In this document: piece by piece, positions 21,961 to 30,132 of the stretch
Layout: the number at the start of each line of letters is the position of its first letter
How positions within the stretch are numbered: the first letter of the stretch is position 1
Assembly: GCA_000434915.1 (NCBI GenBank)
Contig: FR882088.1
Span: 165,950-206,274, forward strand
Length of the DNA stretch: 40,325 nt
Direction: 5' to 3'
Source: Ruminococcus sp. CAG:563
GTDB lineage: Bacteria > Bacillota > Clostridia > Oscillospirales > Acutalibacteraceae
Made by a program: the position numbers and the translations under genes
The notes under the pieces: model-generated
Databases searched by the model: none
Told to the model about the DNA's origin: nothing
What the model saw: the letters and a program-made list of their open reading frames with translations, nothing else

Positions 21961-23322
21961 ATGGTTAATTATGATTTAAGAATTGAAAAGCAGCAAATCT
22001 TTGGCGCAGAGAAGATTGCTATTGCCGCAAATGCGAATGAAACAATTTCACTTCGCTTCCGCTTTGATGCAAGCTGGAGAATTTTTGATGCCAAGGCGGC
22101 AATTTTCAGAACGGCGCAAAATAAATACTATATTATCGAGATAAAAAGCTCGTCTGCGACCGTCCCTTGGGAGGTGCTGACCGTTGATCATGACTTTGAA
22201 CTTTCCGTTATCGGCTATGACGGCTCGATGGTGCTCACCGCGGGGAAAGTCGATGTCAAGGTTGTTTCATCTCTGTTACCTGACGATTGCAAGACATTTT
22301 CACCGACCGAAACTCTTTTTGACAGATTTAAGCAGGACAGCATTGCCGAAGCCTACAAAAAATACGAGGACGAAATTGACTCATTGAAGTATTCTTACGA
22401 AAAGAAAATTGTTGAAATGGGTACAAAAATCAATGAGGCAAATGAGAACACAAAGAACGTTGAAAAAGCTAAGGAAGAGGAAATCGCAAAGCTTAAACAG
22501 GATCACGCCGAGGAGGTTCACTCCCTTAACGGGGAGATTGCCGACATAAACAAAACCCTTGCCGCAGCCCAAATCAAGGCGGATAACTGGGATCTTGTCG
22601 ATGCGGCGATGGCAGACAAAACGAGAAGCAATTATGCGCCGTGGACGGGCGGAACAAAGGAATATAAGCTTCCGTTTTTCAACACAAAAAATATGGGATA
22701 CTTGGCGGCGGGTAACTTCGACGGCAATGTTACCGAGCTGGGTCTTGATTTAAGTTCGGCAACGACGCTTTCACAGATGTTTACCCAGAAAAAGTGTTTG
22801 AGAAGAATTGAACTCAGAAACACGGATAAGATAACAACGATGATAAACGGTTTTTCAAATTCACTCGCACTTCGGGAAGTAATCCTCGGCAACCTGTCAA
22901 GCTGTGACAGTGCAAAGCAGTCTTTTTATAACGATACTTCTCTTGAAAAAATTACGTTCGGAAATTGTGAGAGGATTCAAGACTGGACGGAAACCTTTTA
23001 CGGCTGTATTTCACTAATAGAAATAGATGCGACGTTGAATTTGGGCGCGGCAAATTGGGTTTCCAATACATTTGCAAATTGCACAAGTCTCAAAAGTGTA
23101 CGCTTTGAAAAAGAAACAATCAAAATAGGTATTTCTCTTTCTTCCTGTAAGTCACTTTCAAAGGAAAGCATGGAGAGCTTTTTTGACGGACTTGCCATAT
23201 CGCAGGGCAAAACTGTTACCTTATCAAGATATGCTTATGAAAATAACTATCCGACTGACGATGAAAAAAAGAAGATTGAAAATAGGCTTGCCGAAAAAGG
23301 TTGGAAACTGATTCTCGAATAA
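21961..23322 (+). CDS. SOS-controlled coiled-coil and leucine-rich-repeat protein
   Basis: The start at 21961 follows GAGGAG by seven bases. No signal peptide or membrane segment is seen. About residues 1-110 form a beta-rich domain reminiscent of phage baseplate/tail N-terminal domains. Residues about 115-210 are a charged coiled coil (EDEIDSLKYSYEKKIVEM through ADINKTLAAAQIK). Residues about 230-410 carry BspA-type leucine-rich repeats (LRRIELRNTDKI; LREVILGNLSS; LEKITFGNCERI; LIEIDATLNL). The end (ENNYPTDDEKKKIENRLAEKGW) is common in LRR_5 proteins. 453 residues. The function is unknown; phage-like attachment or a damage-response role are guesses. Confidence 0.75.
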   Translation: MVNYDLRIEKQQIFGAEKIAIAANANETISLRFRFDASWRIFDAKAAIFRTAQNKYYIIEIKSSSATVPWEVLTVDHDFELSVIGYDGSMVLTAGKVDVKVVSSLLPDDCKTFSPTETLFDRFKQDSIAEAYKKYEDEIDSLKYSYEKKIVEMGTKINEANENTKNVEKAKEEEIAKLKQDHAEEVHSLNGEIADINKTLAAAQIKADNWDLVDAAMADKTRSNYAPWTGGTKEYKLPFFNTKNMGYLAAGNFDGNVTELGLDLSSATTLSQMFTQKKCLRRIELRNTDKITTMINGFSNSLALREVILGNLSSCDSAKQSFYNDTSLEKITFGNCERIQDWTETFYGCISLIEIDATLNLGAANWVSNTFANCTSLKSVRFEKETIKIGISLSSCKSLSKESMESFFDGLAISQGKTVTLSRYAYENNYPTDDEKKKIENRLAEKGWKLILE

Positions 23323-23325
23323 AAA

Positions 23326-23354
23326 TCATATTTGTTTATGCTCTTACATATAAT
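23326..23354 (+). promoter_or_regulatory. Putative sigma-E (mother-cell) promoter of the SipL-like gene
   Basis: TCATATT (23326-23332) matches the sigma-E -35 KMATATT; after 14 bases CATATAAT (23347-23354) matches CATACAHT in seven of eight positions. No good sigma-A pair was seen nearby. Confidence 0.65.
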
Positions 23355-23384
23355 CAAGTGAAATAAAAAAGAGAGGTTGATTAT

Positions 23385-24914
23385 ATGAGCATAGAACTGA
23401 CGAGAACCGATATTGGCACAACAGAAGTACTTTACGATAATTTTGCCGAGCAGGGCATTGATTGTGATATTTCTTTGCCGGATTATTGTCCCGATATAAT
23501 GAGAATTCTCAGATGCAGCGTAACGAACAGCATTACAAATTCGAAAATTTCGGGAGACAGAGCAACCGTTGACGGCAATGCAAAAATACGTATAGTTTAT
23601 GCCGATGAGAAAAACGGAATTTATTGCTATGAGCAGGATTATCCTTTTTCAAAATTTACCGAGCTTTCGCAGGACTATGATGGGGCTGTGCTTTGCACAT
23701 CGGCAAAGACCGAATATGCAAACTGCCGTGCCGTCAGCAAGAAGCGAATTGATATTCACGGAGTTGTGAGCATCAGATTCAAAATTGTCGGTATCAAGAA
23801 AGATTCTGTTATCACAGATGCCGAGGGAGACGGAATTCAGCTGAAGAAAAAGAAAATCGGCACGGATAATGCCGTTGCCGTTGTGATGAAAAAATTTCAG
23901 CTTTCCCAGACGGAAGAGGCCGACGGCGGAGAGATTGGTAAAATTTTTTACTCCTGTGCGTCTCCCGTTTTGTCCGAAACAAAAATAATCAAGGGTAAAA
24001 TTCTTCTCAAAGGTGAAGTTGTTATCAAGGTTATGTATTGCTCGGCCACCGGTGAGAACGAAAGTGTTTGTGTGAATTATAACCTGCCGTTCAGCGAAAT
24101 TGTAGATATTGAGAATATCGACGATAGCTGTAAGGTCAGCGTCGGATTCAATGTTGACCAGGTTCAGGCCGAGCCGAAAACAGACAATGACGGCGAATAT
24201 AAATATCTTAATCTCGCTTGTGATATATGCGCTGTTGTGACGGCATACAAGGCCGAGGATATTTGCATTATAACCGACGCATATTCAACGCAAAAGGAGA
24301 TAGATGCAAAATATAAAACTGCGTCATTTACTCAGATTTTGCAAAATCTGAGTGACAGCATTATCTGCCGTGAAAGCATTGATCTGTCCTCAATGAATCC
24401 GCAAAGGATTTATGCCGTCATAGCTCAGGCGCCGGAGGCAAAATGCTGCTTTAACTCCGATAAGATGACGGTTTCGGGGAAAATTCCGCTGAAGTTTATC
24501 TTGATTGACGGTGAGGGCGCACCGACCTTCTGCGAAAGGGAAGCCGAATTTGAGTATTCACGCTCCGTTGACGCCAAGGGCGGCAATCTTCACTGCGAAC
24601 CGAGCCTTTTCCTGACGGGCTACACCTGTACATTGACAAATGACGGACGGGCAGAGTTCAAAGCAGAAATGAATATCAGTGCCGATATTGAAGAAACGTG
24701 CGAAAGCCGCACACTTGTCAGTCTAAAGGCATTGGAAAATTCCGAGATGAAAAAGAGACATTCCTCGCTGGTTATCTGTTTTTGCAGCGGTGGGGAGAAG
24801 GTTTGGGACATTGCAAGGAAATATAACACGACTGTGGAGGATATTATGAGTGAAAATGAGCTGACATCGGACGAAATCGGCGAAAAGATGATGCTTATGA
24901 TACCCGTAAAATAA
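23385..24914 (+). CDS. sipL: SipL-like spore coat assembly protein (SPOCS/DUF3794 plus LysM)
   Basis: SipL anchors the coat scaffold SpoIVA to the forespore surface in clostridia. The 509-residue product has the SipL-type start with LPDYCPDIMRILRC, several beta-rich SPOCS (DUF3794) segments across about residues 40-440, and a C-terminal LysM domain (about 462-508: GGEKVWDIARKYNTTVEDIMSEN...MLMIPVK). It has no signal peptide, as expected for a mother-cell protein. A sigma-E-type promoter lies 30 bases before the ATG, and GAGAGG precedes the start. This is the strongest evidence that the organism sporulates. Confidence 0.88.
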   Translation: MSIELTRTDIGTTEVLYDNFAEQGIDCDISLPDYCPDIMRILRCSVTNSITNSKISGDRATVDGNAKIRIVYADEKNGIYCYEQDYPFSKFTELSQDYDGAVLCTSAKTEYANCRAVSKKRIDIHGVVSIRFKIVGIKKDSVITDAEGDGIQLKKKKIGTDNAVAVVMKKFQLSQTEEADGGEIGKIFYSCASPVLSETKIIKGKILLKGEVVIKVMYCSATGENESVCVNYNLPFSEIVDIENIDDSCKVSVGFNVDQVQAEPKTDNDGEYKYLNLACDICAVVTAYKAEDICIITDAYSTQKEIDAKYKTASFTQILQNLSDSIICRESIDLSSMNPQRIYAVIAQAPEAKCCFNSDKMTVSGKIPLKFILIDGEGAPTFCEREAEFEYSRSVDAKGGNLHCEPSLFLTGYTCTLTNDGRAEFKAEMNISADIEETCESRTLVSLKALENSEMKKRHSSLVICFCSGGEKVWDIARKYNTTVEDIMSENELTSDEIGEKMMLMIPVK

Positions 24915-24924
24915 CGCTATACTA

Positions 24925-24953
24925 TTGAAATTATTCTCAACAGATGGTATACT
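24925..24953 (+). promoter_or_regulatory. Promoter of the gtrA-GT-ubiA operon
   Basis: TTGAAA (24925-24930), a 17-bp spacer and TATACT (24948-24953); predicted start near 24960. Confidence 0.65.
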
Positions 24954-24959
24954 AATTTT

Positions 24960-25007
24960 ACCGCTGACAGGAAAGGTTCGCATACGGCGGAGCTTGCTGT
25001 CAGCGGT
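24960..25007 (+). promoter_or_regulatory. Strong nested hairpin at the 5' end of the gtrA transcript
   Basis: An 11-bp perfect stem ACCGCTGACAG/CTGTCAGCGGT (24960-24970 with 24997-25007) encloses TTCGC-ATACG-GCGGA with an asymmetric internal loop, followed by ATTATTTTTG. It can end sipL transcription, yet it also starts at the predicted +1 of the next operon, so it may be an attenuator. No known riboswitch class was recognised. Confidence 0.6.
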
Positions 25008-25031
25008 ATTATTTTTGAAAGGACGTTTTCT

Positions 25032-25556
25032 ATGGGATTAAAAAACATTGATAAATCTGCCGAGCAGAAAGGCTCGGGGATAGTTACTCTTTGGCAGTTT
25101 GTTAAATTTATCGTTGTAAGCCTTTTGGCTTGTATTGTCCAGTTTGCTTCGCTTAATCTTATCATGCTTTTGCCCCAGATCAAAGCGATAATGAATCAGG
25201 ATTTCACATGGTTTGTGTTCAACTATGTCGGTGAGGGCAAGGGCTTCGGCTATTTCCTCGCATTCAACATTGCAAATATCCTTGCACAGATCGTTGCGTT
25301 TTTTGTTAATCGTGAAAAAACTTTCGGCTCGTCAAGCAACATCGCAATTACTCTGCCGATTTATATCGTTTTCACGGTTGCGCTCATTTGTTTCTCGGCA
25401 TGGCTCGCCCCGACGATACAGGGTTGGCTTATCGCTCACAGCATAGCGACTCAGCTTGCGGCAAACATCTCAACTATGGTTTGCTCTGCGGTTCAGTTCT
25501 TCATCTATTTCCCTGTTGACAAGCTTCTTTTCCATAAGAAGAAAGAGGAAAAATAA
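25032..25556 (+). CDS. GtrA-family membrane protein
   Basis: GtrA-like proteins have four membrane helices and are thought to help move polyprenyl-linked sugars across the membrane. Here four hydrophobic segments fit, with the conserved FFVNREKTF (about 95-103) after helix 2. 174 residues, slightly longer than usual at the N-terminus. AAAGGA precedes the ATG. The next two genes encode a GT-C transferase and a UbiA prenyltransferase, which supports a polyprenyl-phosphate-sugar role. Confidence 0.85.
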   Translation: MGLKNIDKSAEQKGSGIVTLWQFVKFIVVSLLACIVQFASLNLIMLLPQIKAIMNQDFTWFVFNYVGEGKGFGYFLAFNIANILAQIVAFFVNREKTFGSSSNIAITLPIYIVFTVALICFSAWLAPTIQGWLIAHSIATQLAANISTMVCSAVQFFIYFPVDKLLFHKKKEEK

Positions 25557-25572
25557 CATATTGGGTGAGAGC

Positions 25573-26934
25573 ATGTTTTTCAGACAGATATTTGACGTCG
25601 GAGCTGCCAAACCGCTGGATATTTTTTCATCGGGCAGCAGGAAATATAAATCGGTTTTAAAAATTCTGAGCATTATCGCAATGGCGGCAATGCTCGGAAT
25701 ACAGGTCTATGTTTTGCTGACTCACAAGGTAGTTCTTGCTTCGGATTCTCAGCGATATTTTGAGCTTGCGACTCTTGCTGTTAAAAACGGCGTTTGGTAT
25801 CCGTCACCACTCAATGTTCACGACACATATATTTTCGGCAACGGACTTATCAATCTGATGATTCTTTTGATAAGGCTCACGGGCTCGATCGAGGCAATAA
25901 AAATTATCAATATTTTCTGTGTTTATGCAATTTTGGTTTCATGTATATACATAATCAAAAGGATTTTCGGCGATACGGAAATTCAATATTGGTTTACCGT
26001 TATTTTCTGTGCCACAGGTACGTTTTGGGGTGAGGTTGCACAGGCGAGAACAGAGCTTATCTTTATGGCTTTTGCCTTTGCAGCGACCGCCTTGCTCATG
26101 ACCGGAAAAACATATGCGTGTCTTGTTTCGGGAGTCCTTTTTGCTCTTGCCAACTGGACAAGACCTCTCGGCATAGTTTTTCTGATGGCAGGAATTTGGC
26201 TCATTGCAACGCAGAGAGCAAAGCTGAAACAATACCTTTGTCTTGTGCTCGGTGCGGCTATGATGGTTGGCGTTATCGGCGGAGCGGCCTATGCAAAGTG
26301 CGGATATTTTGCCTATCAGGCAACTACAGGCGGATACAATCTCATCATGGGCGCATCCGACGGTGCGGACGGAACTTCAAGGTTTGATGCTTTCGGCGAA
26401 GGCGGAGCCGGCTATCTTTCCGAGAAACAGAAAAGCGAAATGACCTTCAAGGAAAAGGACGCATTTTATAAATCCGAAGCTATTAAATGGATAAAGGAAA
26501 ATCCCGGCGAATACGTCAAGCTCATGCCGAAAAAAATGCTTGTTACGCTTTATTCCGAGGGCTATGCGCTCGGCACGTTTTATAATGACGCAACGGCAGG
26601 AAACGGAGGAGCTTTTTACCGGGGACTTCTCGGCAGAATGGCAGGACAATCGGATGAGAAGCTTTCGGCTGCGGATATAATCGTTATCTGGACGCAGGGT
26701 GTTTATATGATAACTCTCTTGCTTGCCTTTGCATGTGTGGTGTTTCTGATTGTTAAGCACAGAGCGGCGAAGCTCATGCCGTTTATTTTCACCGTGGCGG
26801 GTGCAATCGGAATAACAATGCTTTTGGTCGGCGGACCGAGATATCATTTCCCGATTTTGCCGTATCTTATTATGGCGGCGGCAATTCTTATTCAGGCGAT
26901 TGCCACGCACAAGGAGCATAAAAATGAAGCTTAA
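25573..26934 (+). CDS. GT-C type membrane glycosyltransferase (GT39/83-like)
   Basis: A multi-span protein of 453 residues starting at ATG 25573 (GGTGAGAG upstream; 16 bases after gtrA). After the first helix, VVLASDSQRYFELA gives the acidic loop expected of GT-C enzymes that use polyprenyl-phosphate-linked sugars. NWTRPLG and an extracellular segment at about 245-345 before the last helices fit PMT/ArnT-like organisation. The acceptor is unknown. Its last 11 bases overlap ubiA, indicating coupled translation. Confidence 0.8.
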   Translation: MFFRQIFDVGAAKPLDIFSSGSRKYKSVLKILSIIAMAAMLGIQVYVLLTHKVVLASDSQRYFELATLAVKNGVWYPSPLNVHDTYIFGNGLINLMILLIRLTGSIEAIKIINIFCVYAILVSCIYIIKRIFGDTEIQYWFTVIFCATGTFWGEVAQARTELIFMAFAFAATALLMTGKTYACLVSGVLFALANWTRPLGIVFLMAGIWLIATQRAKLKQYLCLVLGAAMMVGVIGGAAYAKCGYFAYQATTGGYNLIMGASDGADGTSRFDAFGEGGAGYLSEKQKSEMTFKEKDAFYKSEAIKWIKENPGEYVKLMPKKMLVTLYSEGYALGTFYNDATAGNGGAFYRGLLGRMAGQSDEKLSAADIIVIWTQGVYMITLLLAFACVVFLIVKHRAAKLMPFIFTVAGAIGITMLLVGGPRYHFPILPYLIMAAAILIQAIATHKEHKNEA

Positions 26935-27796
26935 AGAATATATCAGGCTCATAAGGCCGAAGCATTATATAAAAAATCTGCTGCTCTTTCTCCCCATAAT
27001 TTTCGGCGGAAGCTTGCTCCAAAAGGATAAGCTTTTGCATGTTATCGGCGGCTTTGTTGTGTTCGGTTTTATCAGCTCCGTTGTTTATATAATCAACGAC
27101 ATTTGCGATGCGGAAAAGGACAGACATCACCCGACAAAGTGCACACGGCCTATCGCTTCGGGCAAAATTCAAAAGAAAAGTGCAGTTGTGCTTGCCTGCG
27201 TTTTGTTTATTGTTTCTGTTGCGATAAATTGGTTCGTTTGCGGCAAAAGTCTTTACGGCTGGCTGCTGATTGCACTGTATCTTGTACTCAATCTCGGCTA
27301 CAGCTTCGGACTGAAAAATGTTGTGCTTCTTGATATATTGATTCTTGTTTCGGGTTACCTTATTCGTATTCTCTACGGCTCGGTTATCACAGACATTCCT
27401 GTTTCAAGCTGGCTTTATCTGACGGTTATGGCATTTTCTTTCTATATGGGCCTTGGCAAACGCCGGGGCGAAATTGTTAACAGTGAGAAAAACACGAGAG
27501 AGGTTCTTAAGTATTATAACAAGGATTTCCTTGACAAGAACATGTATATGACGCTCGGCTTGGGTATTGTTTTTTACTCACTCTGGTGCGTTAATTCGGG
27601 AACGATTGCGATTTATTCCAACAAAATTGTTTTCACGATTCCGCTTGTTATCGTTATTTGCATGAAATACAGTCTGACTGTTGAGGGCGATTCCGACGGC
27701 GATCCTATCAGCGTTATTCTCAAGGACAAGTGGCTTATGATGCTCGGTGCACTCTACGGGGCGGTTATTATCAGCCTTTTGTATATTTTTAAATAA
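26924..27796 (+). CDS. UbiA-family prenyltransferase, polyprenyl-phosphate phosphoribosyltransferase-like
   Basis: The start at ATG 26924 follows AAGGAG. The first UbiA aspartate motif is N58-D59-x-x-D62-x-x-x-D66, followed by HHPTKCTRPIASG, a wording typical of the DPPR branch (mycobacterial Rv3806c), which attaches phosphoribose to polyprenyl phosphate. The second acidic motif (EGDSDGDP, about 254-261) fits the same branch. Eight or so membrane helices, 290 residues. With GtrA and GT-C next to it, the trio could make, flip and transfer a polyprenyl-phosphate pentose. No DprE-type epimerase is nearby. Confidence 0.82.
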   Translation: MKLKEYIRLIRPKHYIKNLLLFLPIIFGGSLLQKDKLLHVIGGFVVFGFISSVVYIINDICDAEKDRHHPTKCTRPIASGKIQKKSAVVLACVLFIVSVAINWFVCGKSLYGWLLIALYLVLNLGYSFGLKNVVLLDILILVSGYLIRILYGSVITDIPVSSWLYLTVMAFSFYMGLGKRRGEIVNSEKNTREVLKYYNKDFLDKNMYMTLGLGIVFYSLWCVNSGTIAIYSNKIVFTIPLVIVICMKYSLTVEGDSDGDPISVILKDKWLMMLGALYGAVIISLLYIFK

Positions 27797-27811
27797 ATTT
27801 AACAAAAAACA

Positions 27812-27840
27812 TTGTAATAAATTTTGCGATGTGATAGAAT
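27812..27840 (+). promoter_or_regulatory. Promoter of the isomerase-dehydrogenase pair
   Basis: TTGTAA (27812-27817), a 17-bp spacer and TAGAAT (27835-27840). Confidence 0.65.
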
Positions 27841-27869
27841 AAACAAAACACAGCTTAGGAGGTTTTACT

Positions 27870-28700
27870 ATGAGTTTTCCTGTTGCTTTGCAGCTTTACT
27901 CCGTTCGTGACGCTATGGCGGAGGACTTTGCAGGTACAATAAAAAAGGTTAAGGATATGGGCTACGACGGAGTTGAGTTCGCAGGACTTTTTGACCATTC
28001 GGCAGAAGAGGTTAAGCGGATTTGTGACGAGGTCGGTGTTGATCCGATTTCAGCTCACGTTCCGTATGATGAGCTTGATGCAGACCCGGAAAAGACGATT
28101 GCAACTTATGCCGAGATCGGCTGTAAGTATATCGCTATTCCGTATGCCGTTGAGGAAAGACGCCCCGGTGCAGAGCTTTTCGACGATACGGTTGAGGGAA
28201 TCAAGCGTTTTGCCGCTATCGGTAAAAAATACGGTGTAACATTTCTTTATCATAACCATGACTTTGAATTCAAGAAGGTCGGAGATGTTTACGGACTTGA
28301 TCTTCTCTATTCGACGCTTACTCCCGATGAACTTCAAACCGAGCTTGATACATGTTGGGTCAATGTCGGCGGTGAGGATCCGGCAAAGTATGTTGAAAAG
28401 TATTCGGGCAGAGCACCCGTTGTTCACCTCAAGGATTTCCACATGAGCGGCAAGGGCAAGCCGGCAAAGCTTTATCAGCTTATCGGTATTGATGACGGTG
28501 CACAGGATGCCGAGGAGGAAGAGGCTTTCGGCTTCCGTCCCTGCGGTTACGGTGTTCAGAATTTCCCCGAGATTCTTGAAGCTTGTAAAAAGGCAGGCAC
28601 ATCATGGGTTGTTGTTGAGCAGGATCAGCCCGCTCTCGACAAGACTCCGCTCGAGTGTGCAAAAATGAGCATTGATTACATTAAAGAAATTAATAAATAA
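27870..28700 (+). CDS. Sugar phosphate isomerase/epimerase (xylose isomerase-like TIM barrel)
   Basis: A 276-residue AP-endonuclease-2/xylose-isomerase-like barrel. The opening VALQLYSVRDAM and GYDGVEFAG are typical; metal ligands are expected in YHNHDFEF, VVHLKDFH and VVVEQDQP. It starts after AGGAGG. Twelve bases separate it from a Gfo/Idh/MocA dehydrogenase, a common pairing in inositol or keto-sugar catabolism. The substrate is not identifiable. Confidence 0.88.
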   Translation: MSFPVALQLYSVRDAMAEDFAGTIKKVKDMGYDGVEFAGLFDHSAEEVKRICDEVGVDPISAHVPYDELDADPEKTIATYAEIGCKYIAIPYAVEERRPGAELFDDTVEGIKRFAAIGKKYGVTFLYHNHDFEFKKVGDVYGLDLLYSTLTPDELQTELDTCWVNVGGEDPAKYVEKYSGRAPVVHLKDFHMSGKGKPAKLYQLIGIDDGAQDAEEEEAFGFRPCGYGVQNFPEILEACKKAGTSWVVVEQDQPALDKTPLECAKMSIDYIKEINK

Positions 28701-28712
28701 AGGAGATTTAAT

Positions 28713-29867
28713 ATGTCTGACGCAGTATTGAACCAATTTACCCAGGCCGTTGAGGAGGAAAAGGTCTCAACCGGCAGGAGATTCAAGGTAGGCATTATCG
28801 GTACAGGTTGGATCGCAGAGGCACACATTGAGAGCTATCTCGACATGGACGATGTTGACATCGTTGCCATGGCCGACCTCATCCCGGGCAAGGCTGAAAA
28901 GTTTGCGGCAAGGTACAACAAGGACGGACGTCTTGATAATGTACATTTCTACAAGAATCACGAGGAGCTTATCGACAATGAGCCTGAGCTTGACGCCGTA
29001 AGCGTCTGTACTTATAACATGACACATGCCGAGTGTGCTATCTATTCACTCAAGCACGGTGTAAATGTTCTTCTTGAAAAGCCGATGTGCGTTACAACAG
29101 AGGAAGCAGTTGAAATCTGCAAGGCCGAGAAGGAAAGCGGAAAGCTTCTTTCAATCGGTTTCCAGCCCCGTAATGACGAGAACATGAAGATGGTTAAGAA
29201 GATTGTTCAGTCGGGCGAGCTTGGCAAGATTTACTACATACAGACAGGCGGCGGACGCCGTCGCGGTATTCCGAACAGCACATTTATTGAGAAGAAGACC
29301 GCAGGTATCGGTGCAATGGGCGATATCGGATGCTATTCTCTCGACGTTGTTCTTAACGCTATCGGATATCCGAAGCCGCTTACCGTTACAGGTTACACAT
29401 CAAACTTCTTCGGAACAAACCCGAAGTACAACAACCCGACTGATGCGGCAAGATTTAATGTTGAGGATTTCGCAGCAGCATTTGTACGTCTTGACGGCGG
29501 CATCGTTCTTGATTTCCGTATTGCATGGGCTATGCATCCCGACACACCGGGTGACACAATTATCTTCGGTACGGAGGGTGCGCTCAGAATTCCGTCAACA
29601 GAGTGTTGGAACGGAGAGATGTCCGGTCCGATGACGATTTATCACGACGTTGCGGGCGAGCAGGTTCAGACGGTCGTTCCCCTTATTGAGAACAGCGGCA
29701 AGGGACTTTTCTATAAGAAGTGCCGCTCCTTCCTTGATGCAATTGCTAACGGCGATCCCGCTCCGATTCCGTCAAGCCAGATTCTCTACAACCAGGCAAT
29801 TATCGACCATATCATTAAGTCGGCAGAGCTTGGCAAAGAGGTTGAGGTTGTTATCCCCGAGATATAA
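28713..29867 (+). CDS. Gfo/Idh/MocA family oxidoreductase
   Basis: An NAD(P)-dependent sugar or cyclitol dehydrogenase of 384 residues. The Rossmann start VGIIGTGWIAEAHI lies at about residue 27, later than usual because of a 25-residue N-terminal lead. LLEKPMCVT carries the conserved EKP lysine; MGDIGCYSLDVV contains the usual G-x-x-D-I-G-x-x-x-L/D block. AAGGAG precedes the ATG. It acts most likely with the isomerase upstream; the operon ends at a strong terminator. Confidence 0.92.
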   Translation: MSDAVLNQFTQAVEEEKVSTGRRFKVGIIGTGWIAEAHIESYLDMDDVDIVAMADLIPGKAEKFAARYNKDGRLDNVHFYKNHEELIDNEPELDAVSVCTYNMTHAECAIYSLKHGVNVLLEKPMCVTTEEAVEICKAEKESGKLLSIGFQPRNDENMKMVKKIVQSGELGKIYYIQTGGGRRRGIPNSTFIEKKTAGIGAMGDIGCYSLDVVLNAIGYPKPLTVTGYTSNFFGTNPKYNNPTDAARFNVEDFAAAFVRLDGGIVLDFRIAWAMHPDTPGDTIIFGTEGALRIPSTECWNGEMSGPMTIYHDVAGEQVQTVVPLIENSGKGLFYKKCRSFLDAIANGDPAPIPSSQILYNQAIIDHIIKSAELGKEVEVVIPEI

Positions 29868-29887
29868 TCTTATAAGCTGAAAATAAT

Positions 29888-29933
29888 AAGGCTATAAATC
29901 ACTGCTTGAAATGTGATTTATAGCCTTTTCTTA
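29888..29933 (+). terminator. Terminator of the isomerase-dehydrogenase operon
   Basis: AAGGCTATAAATCAC/GTGATTTATAGCCTT, a 15-bp stem, followed by TTCTTATTTT. Confidence 0.92.
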
Positions 29934-29935
29934 TT

Positions 29936-30132
29936 TTATTTTTTACCGTTTACGATGTCATAAATCGTTTCGGGTCGCTTTCGTAAAGACCGCCGATGCC
30001 GGAAAGAATAATCAAACGTTTAGCCTTGCAAAGCGCGGCAACGATCTCCGAGAGCATATCGTTATCGCTGCTGTAAGGCGTATAATTGACGGCTATGATT
30101 ATGCAATGCCAAAAGCCGGGACGAGGTCGCAA
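29936..30132 (-). pseudogene. proB: Fragment of glutamate 5-kinase
   Basis: The minus strand encodes SSDNDMLSEIVAALCKAK followed by RLIILSGIGGLYESDPKR, matching the ProB core GDNDxLSAxVAxLxxADxLIILSDIDGLYxxDP. Only about 60 codons remain. The catalytic DIDG has become GIGG, and after DPKR a one-base shift leads to YDIVNGKK and a stop at 29936. There is no ribosome site, and the 5' end abuts the stop of the next gene upstream. I infer a decaying relic of a proline-biosynthesis or related kinase. Confidence 0.7.

Noticed and set aside
24960..25007. Known riboswitch class at the gtrA leader
   Set aside because: Compared by eye with preQ1, c-di-GMP, fluoride and SAM-type motifs; the conserved cores are absent.
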